A stretch of DNA of 64,000 bases from Caulobacter vibrioides OR37 (lineage in GTDB: Bacteria > Pseudomonadota > Alphaproteobacteria > Caulobacterales > Caulobacteraceae), in NCBI RefSeq assembly GCF_000372645.1, contig NZ_APMP01000014.1, positions 1 through 64,000 on the forward strand, written 5' to 3'. Under the pieces are notes generated by a model. That model was not told the origin of the DNA, did not search any database, and saw nothing but the letters and a program-made list of their open reading frames with translations. A program made the position numbers and the translations under genes. How positions within the stretch are numbered: position 1 is the first letter of the stretch; each line of letters opens with the position of its first letter. Positions 51,496 through 62,467 of the stretch are shown here, one piece after another.

Positions 51496-52806
51496 TCAGC
51501 CCTCGGCCCGGTGCGCGACCCGGCCGTCGACCACGGTCATCAGCACCTGGCCCTGCAACCGACGCCCATCGAACGGCGAGTTCTTGGACTTCGACAGCAG
51601 CCGCGCCGCGTCGACGATGATCGGGGCGTCGATGTCGCACAGCACCAGGTCGGCGGGCGCGCCGGGGGCGATGCGGCCGCCGCGCAGGCTCAGCAGCTCC
51701 GCCGGGGCGAGGGTCACGGCGCGGATCAGGTCGACCATGGCGATGCGATCGTCGTGGTACAGCGACAAGAGGGCCGGCAGCAGGGTCTCCAGACCCACGG
51801 CGCCGGGAACGGCCTCGTCAAAGGGCAGGCGCTTGTCCTCGGCGGGGGCCGGGTTGTGGGCCGAGACGACGATATCAATCAGGCCGCTGGCCAGGGCCTC
51901 GATCAGCGCCTGGCGGTCGTCTTCGCCGCGCAGGGGCGGGTTCAGCTTGGCGAAGGTGCGATAGTCGCCGATGTCCAGCTCGTTGAAGGACAGGTGGTTG
52001 ATCGACACCGAGGCGCTGATCCGAAGCTTCTTCTTCTTGGCGCGATCCAGGGTCTCCAGCGCTTGCGCCGAGGTGATCTGATCGACCAGCAGGCGTCCGC
52101 CGGTGGCTTCCAGCAGGGCGACGTCGCGTTCGAGCATGATCCGCTCGGCCATCGGCGAGACCGACGGCAGGCCCATGCGGCCGGCGAATTCGCCCCCAGT
52201 GGCCGCGCCGCCCCGCGCGAGCCATGGGTCGACCGGACGGTGGGCCAGCAGCGCGTCGAAGCCCTTGGCGTAGGTCAGGACCCGCAGCATCACCTTGCTG
52301 TCGACGATCGGCTTGCCCGCGTCGGTGAAATAGACGCAGCCGGCTTCGCGCATGAGGCCGATCTCGGCCATCTGCTCGCCGGAAAGGCCCTTGGTCGCCG
52401 CGCCCGCCACCAGGATCCGGGCGCTGTCGATGTCGCGCGCCCGTCGCAGGATGAAGTCGACCATGCTGGGGTCGTCGATGGCGGGGGCGGTGTCGGGCTG
52501 GACCACGAACGAGGTGACGCCGCCGGCGGCCGCGGCCTTGGCCGCGCTGGCCAGGGTTTCCTTGGTCTCGGCCCCGGGTTCGCCCGTCCGGACGCGCAGG
52601 TCGATCAGGCCGGGGGCGAGCAGGGCGCCGCCGCAGTCGATGACCCGAACGGCCTTGCTCAGCTTGCCGAATTCGCGGCCCTTGGCGACGTCGGCGATGA
52701 CGCCTTCGGAGACGATGACCCCGCCTGGACCGTCATAGCCGCTTTCCGGATCGACGAGGCGGGCGTTGACGAAGGCCAGGGGCTGGGAGACGGGGGACTT
52801 GCTCAT
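51496..52806 (-). CDS. Dihydroorotase-like protein, probably inactive (PyrC')
   Basis: A 436-residue amidohydrolase-fold protein. It overlaps pyrB by 4 bases. Family landmarks are [40 protein letters not shown] and [16 protein letters not shown]. The metal-binding HxH is replaced by RVR (normally DxHVHxRxPG), and the catalytic aspartate in the usual TDHAP run is alanine ([12 protein letters not shown]). It thus matches the non-catalytic dihydroorotase that stabilises aspartate transcarbamoylase in Pseudomonas. An active dihydroorotase should exist elsewhere in the genome. Confidence 0.88.
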   Translation of the reverse strand: MSKSPVSQPLAFVNARLVDPESGYDGPGGVIVSEGVIADVAKGREFGKLSKAVRVIDCGGALLAPGLIDLRVRTGEPGAETKETLASAAKAAAAGGVTSFVVQPDTAPAIDDPSMVDFILRRARDIDSARILVAGAATKGLSGEQMAEIGLMREAGCVYFTDAGKPIVDSKVMLRVLTYAKGFDALLAHRPVDPWLARGGAATGGEFAGRMGLPSVSPMAERIMLERDVALLEATGGRLLVDQITSAQALETLDRAKKKKLRISASVSINHLSFNELDIGDYRTFAKLNPPLRGEDDRQALIEALASGLIDIVVSAHNPAPAEDKRLPFDEAVPGAVGLETLLPALLSLYHDDRIAMVDLIRAVTLAPAELLSLRGGRIAPGAPADLVLCDIDAPIIVDAARLLSKSKNSPFDGRRLQGQVLMTVVDGRVAHRAEG

Positions 52807-53798
52807 TGGCCGGCCTCCAGCCGCGCGGCAAGGCTGGTCAGCACCGCCATCCGGGCGGCGACGCCCATCTCGACCTGGTCCTGGATCAGGCTGACGGCCG
52901 GATCGTCGGCAACGTCGCTGTCGATCTCGACGCCTCGGTTCATTGGACCTGGGTGCATGACCTTGGCTCCGGGCGCGGCGCGGGAAAGCTTTTCCCGATC
53001 AAGCCCGTAGAAGCGGAAGTACTCGCGGGTCGAGGGCACGAACGCGCCCTGCATCCGTTCCAGCTGCAAACGTAGCATCATGACGACATCGGCGCCGGCC
53101 AGGCCCGACTTCATGTCGTGATGGACGGTCACGCCCCAGCGTTCGGCCTGGGCCGGCATCAGGGTCGGGGGACCGACAAGGCGCACACTGGCCCCTAGGG
53201 TGTGCAGCAGGGCGACGTTCGAACGGGCCACGCGGCTGTGCAGAACGTCGCCGCAGATCGCCACGCTCAGGCCCGAGACCCGGCCAAACGCGCGACGGAT
53301 CGACAGCGCGTCCAGCAGGGCTTGGGTCGGGTGTTCGTGCTGGCCGTCGCCGGCGTTGATCACGCTGCCGCTGACCTTCTGGCTCAGCAGGCTAGCCGCG
53401 CCCGAGGAGGCGTGACGGATGACCAGCAGGTCCGGGCGCATCGCGTTCAGCGTGACCGCCGTGTCGATCAGGGTCTCGCCCTTGGCCACCGACGAGGTCT
53501 TGGGGTTCATGTTGACCACGTCGGCGCCGAGGCGTTTCCCGGCCAGCTCGAACGAGCTCTGGGTGCGCGTGCTGTTCTCGAAGAACAGGTTCATCAGCGT
53601 CCGGCCCTTCAGGATGTCGAGCGTCTTGGACGTCTGGCGATTGAAGGCGACGAAGGCCTCGGCCAGATCCAGCAGATCCGCCGCCTGGGGCGCGTTCAGG
53701 TCCCCGGCGGAGAGGAAATGGCGCTTGGGAAACGCAAAGACGCGGGCGCGGATCGCGTCGATCGCAGCGCGGGCGGGATCATGGGCTGGAGCCGTCAT
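52803..53798 (-). CDS. pyrB: Aspartate carbamoyltransferase catalytic chain
   Basis: A 331-residue enzyme that condenses carbamoyl phosphate and aspartate in de novo pyrimidine synthesis. The carbamoyl-phosphate motif is [20 protein letters not shown], with [20 protein letters not shown] and the aspartate-binding [10 protein letters not shown]. The C terminus has [15 protein letters not shown]. The stop overlaps the downstream dihydroorotase-like gene (ATGA), giving coupled synthesis of the two subunits. No regulatory pyrI chain is nearby. Confidence 0.95.
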   Translation of the reverse strand: MTAPAHDPARAAIDAIRARVFAFPKRHFLSAGDLNAPQAADLLDLAEAFVAFNRQTSKTLDILKGRTLMNLFFENSTRTQSSFELAGKRLGADVVNMNPKTSSVAKGETLIDTAVTLNAMRPDLLVIRHASSGAASLLSQKVSGSVINAGDGQHEHPTQALLDALSIRRAFGRVSGLSVAICGDVLHSRVARSNVALLHTLGASVRLVGPPTLMPAQAERWGVTVHHDMKSGLAGADVVMMLRLQLERMQGAFVPSTREYFRFYGLDREKLSRAAPGAKVMHPGPMNRGVEIDSDVADDPAVSLIQDQVEMGVAARMAVLTSLAARLEAGQ

Positions 53799-53822
53799 GA
53801 GCCCGCCTCATAGGCGGCTTTG

Positions 53823-55079
53823 TCAGGTAAGGGAAGGCTGCTCGGCGGTTGTCCCTCCTAGGATGGGCGCCGGCGCGGCCGTCCAGCGGGCGATCAGCGT
53901 CGTGGCCGCCAGTTGCCCGGTGACGTTGGCGCTGGTGTCGACGATGTCGGGCAGGGCGACCACGGCGATCAGCAGGGTCATGGCCTCCATCGGCGCGCCA
54001 AGGGTCATGTACACTGGCCCGTAGGAGGCCAGAAGCACCGCCGCGCCGGGCAGGCCCATGACGCCGATATTGGTCAACACGGCGACGGCGCAAGCCAGGG
54101 CGATCTGGGCGGCGCTGGGATGGATGCCGAACAGCAGGGCGCCGAACAGTCCCGCCGAGACCACGCCGAACACGTTGCCGAACCGGAAGACCGTCGTGGC
54201 CAGCGGCAGGATGGTCGAGGCGGCGGCGGGCGGCAGGTCTAGGTCCTGCTCGGCGGCCTTCACGAGGGCGGGGAGGCAGGCCATCGACGATTGGGTGCTA
54301 GCTGCCAGGGCCAGCGGTCCCGCGGCGGCGCGCAAGAAGCGCATGGGGCCGACGCCGCTGACCATACCCAGCGTCAGGGTGATCAACAGGCCCACGGCCA
54401 GCACCGCCACAAGCATTAGAACGTATTGCAGGAGGCCGGCGGCCATGTCCAAGCCGGTCTTGGCCGCCGCGTCCAGGGCCAGGACGAAGATCCCGACCGG
54501 TGCAGCGCGCAGCACCCAGTCGACGATCACCAGCATGGCGTCGCCGGTGGCCTTCAGCACGTCGACCAGTAGCGCGCGCTGGACCTTCGGCAGGCGGGCG
54601 ATCGCCGCGCCCAGGATGGCGGCGAAGATGATCAGCGGGGTCATGGCCGCCTCGGCCGCCGCCGCAATCGGGTTGAGCGGTATCAGGGCAATGATCTGGC
54701 TGGCTATGTCAATGTTCTGCGGCGCGGGCGTCTTGGCGCCGATAGCCAGGGCCGCGCCCACAGGATGAAGCGGCCAGATGGACGCCAGCCCTACGCCCAC
54801 CACGGCGCCCGCGAACGCCGCCAGGATCAGCAGGGCCAGGAACACGCCGATCGTGGTCCCGATGATCCGCCCGCCGCCCGAGGCGTCGGCGATCGAGGCT
54901 ACACCGGTCGTCATCAGGCAGAACACCAGCGGCACGAGAGTCATGCGTAGCCCGTTCAGCCACAGGGTTCCGACAGGCGCTAAGGTGTCGGCGACGGACG
55001 TGTGACCGCTGATCCGCAGAGCCAGGCCGGCCAGCACTCCGCCCAACAGCGCGACGAGAATCCAAGTTGTGCGCGACAT
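53823..55079 (-). CDS. Dicarboxylate/amino acid:cation symporter
   Basis: A 418-residue DAACS-family carrier with about eight membrane helices and two re-entrant loops. Typical runs are LRMTLVPLVFCLMTTGVA, ASTQSSMACLPALVKA (serine-rich HP1 tip) and NIGVMGLPGAAVLL (HP2 region). It imports C4-dicarboxylates or acidic amino acids with Na+ or H+. The canonical NMDGT motif is changed to FRFGNVFG, so the substrate may differ. ATG 55079 follows a purine-rich stretch; the ATG at 55121 is an alternative. Confidence 0.85.
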   Translation of the reverse strand: MSRTTWILVALLGGVLAGLALRISGHTSVADTLAPVGTLWLNGLRMTLVPLVFCLMTTGVASIADASGGGRIIGTTIGVFLALLILAAFAGAVVGVGLASIWPLHPVGAALAIGAKTPAPQNIDIASQIIALIPLNPIAAAAEAAMTPLIIFAAILGAAIARLPKVQRALLVDVLKATGDAMLVIVDWVLRAAPVGIFVLALDAAAKTGLDMAAGLLQYVLMLVAVLAVGLLITLTLGMVSGVGPMRFLRAAAGPLALAASTQSSMACLPALVKAAEQDLDLPPAAASTILPLATTVFRFGNVFGVVSAGLFGALLFGIHPSAAQIALACAVAVLTNIGVMGLPGAAVLLASYGPVYMTLGAPMEAMTLLIAVVALPDIVDTSANVTGQLAATTLIARWTAAPAPILGGTTAEQPSLT

Positions 55080-55213
55080 CCAACCGCCCCCAGCGTTTCG
55101 CGAATGCATTTTGGCGAGCAAACGCCGTTATGCGCAAGCGTGAGGTGTCGGGCAGGCGCCTTCTTCCCTCTCCGGGGGAGGAGCGCGTTAGCGCGGAGGG
55201 GACAAGAGGCGGG

Positions 55214-55684
55214 CTACAGCCCCCGCAACCGCTCTAGCGCGCCTTGCAGGATCCAGCCCGCCGCCATCTTGTCCACGACCTCGTCGCGACGCTTGCGAGA
55301 GACGTCGTGTTCGTCGATCAGCACCCGCGTCACCGCCGCCGTCGACAGGCGCTCGTCCCAGAAGGTGATGGGCAGGTCGGGCTTAAGGCGCAGAATGTTG
55401 CGGGCCAGGGCGCGGTTGGACTGGCAGCGGACGCCCTCCGTGCCGTCCATGTTCATCGGCAGGCCCACCACGATTCCGACCGCCGCCCGGCTGTCCATCA
55501 GCTTGAACAGCGTCTCGGCGTCCTTCGTGAACTTGGTCTTTTCGATCAGCGCCAAGGGGCTGGCGACGGTGCGGGTGACGTCCGAGACGGCCACGCCGAT
55601 GGTCTTCTCGCCGGGGTCCAGGCCCACGATCGGGGCGTACTGGGGCAGGGCGGCGGCGAAGTCTTCGATGTCGAGAACGGGCAT
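55214..55684 (-). CDS. ruvX: Putative pre-16S rRNA nuclease / Holliday junction resolvase YqgF
   Basis: A 156-residue RNase H-fold protein with the first acidic residue in VGLDPGEKTIGVAVSD, VVGLPMNMDGTEGVRCQ, and ITFWDERLSTAAVTRVL. The family matures the 5' end of 16S rRNA; a Holliday-junction role was proposed earlier. It is divergent from gatC, with about 80 bases between them. Confidence 0.92.
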   Translation of the reverse strand: MPVLDIEDFAAALPQYAPIVGLDPGEKTIGVAVSDVTRTVASPLALIEKTKFTKDAETLFKLMDSRAAVGIVVGLPMNMDGTEGVRCQSNRALARNILRLKPDLPITFWDERLSTAAVTRVLIDEHDVSRKRRDEVVDKMAAGWILQGALERLRGL

Positions 55685-55711
55685 GGCTCTCTTTATCAGG
55701 AGCCGCGCGGC

Positions 55712-55738
55712 TTGAAACCTCGCCTCCGGCCTAGTAAC
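55712..55738 (+). promoter_or_regulatory. Possible gatCA promoter
   Basis: TTGAAA (55712-55717), 12-13 bases, then CCTAGTAAC resembles the Caulobacter housekeeping promoter. It lies 30 bases before the gatC ATG. Confidence 0.35.
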
Positions 55739-55766
55739 CGACGCGTTCGAATTTCAGGAGATCCCC

Positions 55767-56054
55767 ATGGCCATTGACGCCGCCACGGTGCGGAAGGTCG
55801 CCCGGCTCGCCCGCATCGCCGAACCCGAAGAGCGCATCGAGGCCTTGGCTCAGGAGCTCAACGGCATCATGACCTGGATCGAGCAGTTGGCCGAGGTCGA
55901 CACCGACGGCTGCGAGCCGTTGACCAGCGTCGTGGCCTCCGGTCTGCCGATGCGCGACGACGTCGTCACCATGGGCGGCGATCCGGCGCGGGTGACCAGC
56001 AACGCGCCCAAGTCCGTGAACAACTTCTTCGTCGTGCCGAAGGTGGTCGAGTAA
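55767..56054 (+). CDS. gatC: Aspartyl/glutamyl-tRNA amidotransferase subunit C
   Basis: A 95-residue subunit that stabilises GatA and wraps around the GatAB complex. Typical runs are [40 protein letters not shown] and [12 protein letters not shown]. The ATG follows AGGAGATCCCC. Its stop overlaps the gatA ATG by 1 base (TAATG), so the two are coupled. Confidence 0.95.
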   Translation: MAIDAATVRKVARLARIAEPEERIEALAQELNGIMTWIEQLAEVDTDGCEPLTSVVASGLPMRDDVVTMGGDPARVTSNAPKSVNNFFVVPKVVE

Positions 56055-57526
56055 TGAGCGCCCTCACGAAGCTGACCCTGGCCGGCGCGCTCAACGGCCT
56101 GGCCAAGCGCGAATTCACCTCCGTCGAACTGACCAAGGCCCACATCGAGGCCGTCGAGGCCGCGCGCCCCCTGAACGCCTACATCCTGGAGACCCCGGAA
56201 AAGGCGCTGGACATGGCCGCCAAGTCCGACGCCCGCCGGGCGCTGGGCGAGGCCGGCCCGCTTGAAGGCGCGCCGCTGGGCGTCAAGGACCTGTTCTGCA
56301 CCGAGGGCGTGCGCACCACGGCCTGCTCGAAGATCCTCGAGACCTTCACGCCGACCTACGAGTCGACCGTCACCAGCCAGCTGTGGCGCGACGGCGCGGT
56401 GATGCTGGGCAAGCTGAACCTCGACCAGTTCGCCATGGGCTCGTCGAACGAGACCAGCTACTTCGGTCCGGTCACCAACCCCTGGCGCGCCAAGGGTTCG
56501 GACAAGGCCCTCACGCCGGGCGGCAGCTCCGGCGGTTCGGCCGCGGCCGTCGCCGCCGACCTGTGCCTGGGCGCCACGGCCACCGACACCGGCGGTTCGA
56601 TCCGCCAGCCGGCCGCCTTCACCGGCACCGTGGGCATCAAGCCGACCTATGGCCGCTGCTCGCGCTGGGGCGTCGTCGCCTTCGCCAGCTCGCTGGACCA
56701 GGCCGGCCCGATCGCCAAGACCGTCGAGGACGCGGCTCTCCTGCTGACCTCGATGTCGGGCCACGACCCCAAGGACTCGACCAGCCTGAACGTGCCGGTT
56801 CCGGACTTCACGCAGTTCGTCGGAAAGTCGGTGAAGGGCCTCAAGATCGGTATCCCCAAGGAATACCGCGTCGACAACATGCCGGCCGAGATCGAGAAGC
56901 TTTGGCAGGACGGCATCGCCTGGCTGAAGGACGCTGGCTGCGAGATCGTCGACATCAGCCTGCCGCACACCAAGTACGCCCTGCCGGCCTATTACATCGT
57001 GGCCCCGGCCGAGGCCTCGTCGAACCTCGCCCGCTACGACGGGATGCGTTACGGCCTGCGGGAGGACGGGGCCAACCTGACCGAGATCTATGAGAACACC
57101 CGCGCCGCCGGCTTCGGCGACGAGGTCAAGCGCCGCATTCTCATCGGCACCTACGTGCTGTCGGCAGGCTATTACGACGCCTACTACCTGAAGGCCCTGA
57201 AGGTGCGCCGTCGCATCGCCGAGGATTTCGACAACGCCTGGCAAAAGGTCGATGCGATCCTCACGCCAACCGCGCCCTCGGCGGCTTTCGGCTTGGGCGA
57301 GAATTCGAACGATCCGATCGCCATGTACCTGAACGACGTCTTCACGGTGACGACGAACCTGGCGGGCCTGCCGGGCCTCTCCCTGCCGGCTGGTCTCGAC
57401 GCCAATGGTCTGCCGCTGGGTTTGCAGATCATCGGCAAGCCTCTGGACGAGGCGACGGTGTTCTCGGTCGCCGGGGCGGTCGAGAAGGCCGCTGGCTTCT
57501 CCGCCAAGGCAGAGAAGTGGTGGTGA
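56054..57526 (+). CDS. gatA: Aspartyl/glutamyl-tRNA amidotransferase subunit A
   Basis: A 490-residue amidase that releases ammonia from glutamine for transamidation of Glu-tRNA(Gln) or Asp-tRNA(Asn). The Ser-cisSer-Lys triad is in GVKDLF (Lys), [14 protein letters not shown] (cis-Ser) and [13 protein letters not shown] (nucleophile Ser). gatB is separated from it by a minus-strand gene and lies 0.9 kb downstream. Confidence 0.96.
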   Translation: MSALTKLTLAGALNGLAKREFTSVELTKAHIEAVEAARPLNAYILETPEKALDMAAKSDARRALGEAGPLEGAPLGVKDLFCTEGVRTTACSKILETFTPTYESTVTSQLWRDGAVMLGKLNLDQFAMGSSNETSYFGPVTNPWRAKGSDKALTPGGSSGGSAAAVAADLCLGATATDTGGSIRQPAAFTGTVGIKPTYGRCSRWGVVAFASSLDQAGPIAKTVEDAALLLTSMSGHDPKDSTSLNVPVPDFTQFVGKSVKGLKIGIPKEYRVDNMPAEIEKLWQDGIAWLKDAGCEIVDISLPHTKYALPAYYIVAPAEASSNLARYDGMRYGLREDGANLTEIYENTRAAGFGDEVKRRILIGTYVLSAGYYDAYYLKALKVRRRIAEDFDNAWQKVDAILTPTAPSAAFGLGENSNDPIAMYLNDVFTVTTNLAGLPGLSLPAGLDANGLPLGLQIIGKPLDEATVFSVAGAVEKAAGFSAKAEKWW

Positions 57527-57535
57527 TCTAAGCAA

Positions 57536-57563
57536 AAGGGCGGCTCCTGAAAGAGCCGCCCTT
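57536..57563. terminator. Terminator between gatA and the minus-strand membrane protein gene
   Basis: AAGGGCGGCTC (57536-57546) pairs perfectly with 57553-57563 around CTGAAA, followed by CTTCGTT. It serves two convergent genes. Confidence 0.8.
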
Positions 57564-57582
57564 CTTCGTTAGCAGAGCTTGA

Positions 57583-58191
57583 TCACATCGGGTTCGTGGT
57601 GTCCGGAACCGTCTGAGGCTGCGGCGCGGCCGCGGGCGGGGTCACCAGAGGCGGCTGCGCGGCCACGACCGGCGCGGGCGCCGCCACGACGGGCGGAGAC
57701 GCCGGGACGGTGGCGCTGACGTTGGCCGAAGCGCTTTCCGCGTCCGGGGCGCGTTCGCTAGCGCTGCTTCGGCGAGAAGCCGTAGCGGCCTTCGGCTGGG
57801 CGCGCGGCGTCGAGGGAGCGGCCTTCGTCGCGGGGGCGTTCGAGGCTAGTTCCGTAGGCTTAGCGGCCGGCGCCGGCGTTTCGGCGGTTTGGACAGGGGC
57901 GGGCGTGGCCGTCTTCGGCGCGGCCGTCGCGGCGGTCGCGCTCCTCAGCGACGCCGGATCGGTCGGGGCGTCGCGATGGTCGGCCATCGAGGCCCAGATC
58001 AAGCCGCCGGCGACGATAGCGAGGACGGGCGCGCCCACCAGAAGCGGTAGGTTGCCACGGGTCTTGCGCGAGGGCTTTCGAGCATAGACCGGCTGGTTGG
58101 GAAACAGAGCCGAAGCATTCGGGTCGGTCGAAACCATCGGTTCCGCCGCATCGAAATTGAGAGTGGGGCGGGCAGTGCGAGCCGTAGTCAT
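57583..58191 (-). CDS. Membrane-anchored Ala/Pro-rich protein of unknown function
   Basis: A 202-residue protein. The N-terminal 48 residues are cytoplasmic (PNQPVYARKPSRKTRGNL), followed by one membrane segment (about 49-67, LPLLVGAPVLAIVAGGLIW). A long low-complexity Ala/Pro/Thr-rich region then runs to the end. ATG 58191 is chosen because GGAGG lies 5 bases upstream. It sits between gatA and gatB on the opposite strand. No family recognised. Confidence 0.7.
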   Translation of the reverse strand: MTTARTARPTLNFDAAEPMVSTDPNASALFPNQPVYARKPSRKTRGNLPLLVGAPVLAIVAGGLIWASMADHRDAPTDPASLRSATAATAAPKTATPAPVQTAETPAPAAKPTELASNAPATKAAPSTPRAQPKAATASRRSSASERAPDAESASANVSATVPASPPVVAAPAPVVAAQPPLVTPPAAAPQPQTVPDTTNPM

Positions 58192-58430
58192 TTCTACCTC
58201 CATGAGTGAGCGGTTCGTGGAATCGAACGGCGCGATAACTCAGAAGTTCCCCGGCCATGCAATGGTGCATGTTCCGACCAAAACTCGCCTTATTGTGCGA
58301 AGGCTCATCTGGACGGTCCAGCTTACTTAAGAAGGCTGGCGCCTTCTGGGATGGGGCAGGACGCGCGACCGTTCCAAGAAGCGTGTCGAAAGCTTTTCCG
58401 GCCCCGCTCGCTTGATGTAGAGAGACGCCC

Positions 58431-59927
<1,497 letters not shown>

Positions 59928-59952
59928 CATCGACCGGTCAGCCGAAATGACG

Positions 59953-59980
59953 AGGGCCCGGGGCGAAAGCCGCGGGCCCT
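59953..59980 (+). terminator. Terminator after gatB
   Basis: AGGGCCCG (59953-59960) pairs with CGGGCCCT (59973-59980). An inner GGC GAAA GCC tetraloop stem lies within, and TCTTCGTT follows. Confidence 0.75.
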
Positions 59981-59999
59981 TCTTCGTTGATGCGTAGGT

Positions 60000-60377
60000 C
60001 TAGTGGGGCGGGCCAGGCGGGGACATCGAGTCCGGTCCGGTCATGGGAGCTTCTGGGCCGGGCTTGTGCTTCTTGGCCTTCTTCGCGGCCCTATCGGGAG
60101 GAGTTGGCGCGGTCCTCTCGTCGGCGACGCCCGGCGGCGGCGGCGGGGGGGGCGGCGGCGCGGGGAGCTGGGCGGTCGTGGTCCCGGGATTGTCCACGGG
60201 CGGCGGCGGTGGCGGCAGGTTGCCGGGCGGCGTGGCGTTGGTCGGGGGCGTCGATTGCGGCGCGGGCGAGGGATCGGGCGTCGAGGTCGGCGGCAGGCCG
60301 GTCTGGGCCAAGGCCGAGCCGGCGTAGGCGGCCGCGGCGAGGGTCAGGGCGACCGTCGTGATGCGCAGGGTCTTCAT
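60000..60377 (-). CDS. Exported proline-rich protein
   Basis: A 125-residue protein with a clear signal peptide (about 1-24, ends GSALAQ). The mature part is low-complexity Pro/Thr with two polyproline runs and a basic patch (AAKKAKKHKPGPEAP). It probably resides in the periplasm or cell envelope. No conserved domain, and short tracts of prolines make its length prone to change. Confidence 0.7.
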   Translation of the reverse strand: MKTLRITTVALTLAAAAYAGSALAQTGLPPTSTPDPSPAPQSTPPTNATPPGNLPPPPPPVDNPGTTTAQLPAPPPPPPPPPGVADERTAPTPPDRAAKKAKKHKPGPEAPMTGPDSMSPPGPPH

Positions 60378-60512
60378 CGCGTTGGGACCAAATTACTGCA
60401 GCGTCGGAATGTGACGCGGGGCTAACGCTGACCCGGCAATGCGGTCGAATTGACTTCGCAATCAGGCCATTGGGCCGCATACGCGGCGAGGTCGAGGCGG
60501 GGATGGCCGCAA

Positions 60513-60544
60513 AACGGCGCCCCAGGCAAAGCCCAGGACGCCGT
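60513..60544 (-). terminator. Terminator of the RcnB-like gene
   Basis: On the minus strand ACGGCG (60539-60544 complement) pairs with CGCCGT (60513-60518), with further GC pairs inside, and is followed by a TTTTG tail. It lies 27 bases beyond the stop codon. Confidence 0.6.
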
Positions 60545-60570
60545 GTCTTGAGACCTAAGGGTCTTCAGGT

Positions 60571-61044
60571 CTAGCGATTGGCGATGACGTCGAAGATCAG
60601 TCCGCTGGCGATCGCGGCCAGGACGTAGTCATTGCCAGTCCGGTACCAGTAGTAGCCCCGGGGCGGCGGGCGCAGGTGGTAGCGATAGTAGTCATGGACG
60701 ATATAGCCGCCGCCACGATAGTAGCCGGGCAGATACCCGCCCCGCGACCAGGCGACATAGCCGGGGCGATAGCCAGGACGGCCGTAGTAGGCGGGCGGGG
60801 GCGGTCCGTAGGCCCAGCGATTGTTGTAGTAATAGCCGTTGTGACGGCCGCGATCCCAGTCGCGATCCCAACCGCCGCGGTCCCAGCCGCGATGTTCGCC
60901 ACGGTCCCAGTCACGGCGATCGCGATCCCAGCCGCGATCGTGATCCCAGCGGCCTCGGTCCTGGGCGGCCGCGTCACCGGCGGTCAGGGCCATCGGCCCG
61001 GCCACCGAGGCCACGGCGACGATGGTGAGCAGCAGACGTTTCAT
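60571..61044 (-). CDS. RcnB-family exported protein
   Basis: A 157-residue protein. The signal peptide spans about 1-27 (ends DAAAQ). An Arg/Asp/Trp-rich repeat region follows (WDRD, RGWDR, HRGWDRGGW), then a Tyr/Gly/Pro region (about 70-110). The RcnB signature at the C terminus is YHLRPPPRGYYWYRTGNDY and AAIASGLIFDVIANR. RcnB in E. coli is a periplasmic protein involved in nickel and cobalt homeostasis. ATG 61044 begins the signal peptide; the longer frame to 61905 overlaps the GST gene and is rejected. Confidence 0.85.
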   Translation of the reverse strand: MKRLLLTIVAVASVAGPMALTAGDAAAQDRGRWDHDRGWDRDRRDWDRGEHRGWDRGGWDRDWDRGRHNGYYYNNRWAYGPPPPAYYGRPGYRPGYVAWSRGGYLPGYYRGGGYIVHDYYRYHLRPPPRGYYWYRTGNDYVLAAIASGLIFDVIANR

Positions 61045-61239
61045 CTCGTCTTCTCCTAAGGCGCGACGGTTTTGGAAAACACGCCGCCTGGAAACTTCCC
61101 TCGATCTTGAAACGCACGATGCGGTCGTTCGGCTGAACCTGATCTGAATGAGCTGGTCAGGCTTTTCCGAGAGGGCTTGGCGCGGGCCGGCCTCGCGGCC
61201 ATCTTCTGGATCAATCACAAGCACTGGGAGAGAAGGCCG

Positions 61240-61965
61240 ATGAGCCAACCGATCGCGCTGTACTATTGGCCCACGCCCAATGGCTGGAAGGTGTCCATCG
61301 CCCTGGAGGAGATGGGGCTGCCCTACGAGATGATCCCGGTGAACATCGGGACCGGCGAACAGTTCAAGCTCGACTTCCTGGCCATCAGCCCCAACAACCG
61401 GATGCCGGCCATCGTCGACCCCGAGGGACCCGACGGCCAGCCGATCTCGATCTTCGAGTCGGGCGCCATCCTTCAGTACCTGGGGCGTAAGTCCGGCCAG
61501 TTCTACGGCGAGACCGAGCGGGACCGGGTCGAGATCGACCAGTGGGTCATGTGGCAGATGGGCGGGCTGGGCCCCATGGCTGGCCAGACGCACCATTTCC
61601 GCCAATACGCCGCTTCGATCATCGCCGATCAGCGTCAGATCGCCTATGGCGCCATCCGCTACACCAACGAGACACACCGTCTGTACGGGGTGTTGAACAA
61701 GCGCCTGGAGGGGCGCGATTTCATCTGCGGCCAATTGTCCATCGCCGACTTCATGAGCTGGCCGTGGATTGTGCCGTGGAAAAACCAGGGCATCATTCTC
61801 GACGAATTCCCGAACCTGAAGGCGTGGTTCGAGCGCGTGGGCGGTCGAGAAGCGGTGCAGAAGGGCTTCAAGCTGGGCGCGGAACTGAGATCGGGCGGTC
61901 TGCAAGCCTCTGGAAAGGCGGCGGAAGAGGCTCGTCGAGTCCTGTTCGGGCAGCGGGCGCGTTAA
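61240..61965 (+). CDS. Glutathione S-transferase family protein (YghU/YfcG-like)
   Basis: A 241-residue protein with an N-terminal thioredoxin-like domain (IALYYWPTPNGWKVSIALEE; NNRMPAIVDPEG; SIFESGAILQYLG, the glutathione-binding ES pair). The C-terminal helical domain contains GRDFICGQLSIADFMSWPW. This layout matches the YfcG/YghU disulfide-bond reductase-like GSTs. It starts at ATG 61240 after a GAGAGAAGG purine tract. Confidence 0.9.
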   Translation: MSQPIALYYWPTPNGWKVSIALEEMGLPYEMIPVNIGTGEQFKLDFLAISPNNRMPAIVDPEGPDGQPISIFESGAILQYLGRKSGQFYGETERDRVEIDQWVMWQMGGLGPMAGQTHHFRQYAASIIADQRQIAYGAIRYTNETHRLYGVLNKRLEGRDFICGQLSIADFMSWPWIVPWKNQGIILDEFPNLKAWFERVGGREAVQKGFKLGAELRSGGLQASGKAAEEARRVLFGQRAR

Positions 61966-62137
61966 CCGGCTGTATACTGGCCTTTACGCCGCGTAATATC
62001 CTTGAACAACTCGTGTATTCGTCGATAAATTCATGATGTTCGCGCGTTTAACTATATGTTCAGCCGCTTTGGACTTTTCTTCTCTCAGGCTCTGATCCGG
62101 CAAAAGGCCGGGGCGAGCTTGAGAGAGGAGATGAGCC

Positions 62138-62416
62138 ATGATGTTGATGAACGAACCGCCGGCCGTCGTCGCCACGCTGCCGCTGCCCACCGCCGAATCC
62201 ACCGGCGACGAGCTGTTCCGGATGGGGCTGCTGTATTCGACCGGTCAGGGCGGCGCGCCGCTGGACTATGTGTCGGCCCACATGCTGTTCAACCTGGCCG
62301 CCATGCGCGGTTCGGTCGAGGCCAAGATCTATCGCAAGGAGCTGTCGCAGGAGATGGCCAGCGAGGACGTCGCCGAGGCTCAACGCCAGGCTCGCGAATG
62401 GCTCGCCCACGGCTAA
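62138..62416 (+). CDS. Small SEL1-repeat-like protein
   Basis: A 92-residue protein containing one SEL1-like helix pair: GDELFRMGLLYSTGQGGAPL and AHMLFNLAAMRGSVEAKIYR. A final helix (DVAEAQRQAREWLAHG) follows. SEL1 repeats mediate protein contacts; a single unit suggests an adaptor or a fragment of a longer solenoid. No signal peptide. Function unknown. The purine-rich AGAGAGGAGATG precedes the start. Confidence 0.75.
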   Translation: MMLMNEPPAVVATLPLPTAESTGDELFRMGLLYSTGQGGAPLDYVSAHMLFNLAAMRGSVEAKIYRKELSQEMASEDVAEAQRQAREWLAHG

Positions 62417-62436
62417 GAGCCCGGTTCTCCGGGCTC
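62417..62436. terminator. Terminator between the SEL1 and hfsD genes
   Basis: GAGCCCGG (62417-62424) pairs with CCGGGCTC (62429-62436) around TTCT, directly after the SEL1 stop. No clear T run on either strand. Confidence 0.55.
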
Positions 62437-62467
62437 GGTCCGCTCCCGGCTCTGGCCGGGGTCGCGG

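Noticed and set aside
55140..55213. Palindromic CTCTCC/GGAGAG-like bases between the carrier gene and ruvX
   Set aside because: The stems are short and imperfect, and the stretch resembles common GC-rich intergenic sequence; not enough for a terminator or repeat call.
60571..61905. A single 444-residue protein ending in the RcnB domain
   Set aside because: The N-terminal 287 residues are antisense to the GST gene; a clear signal peptide begins at 61044.
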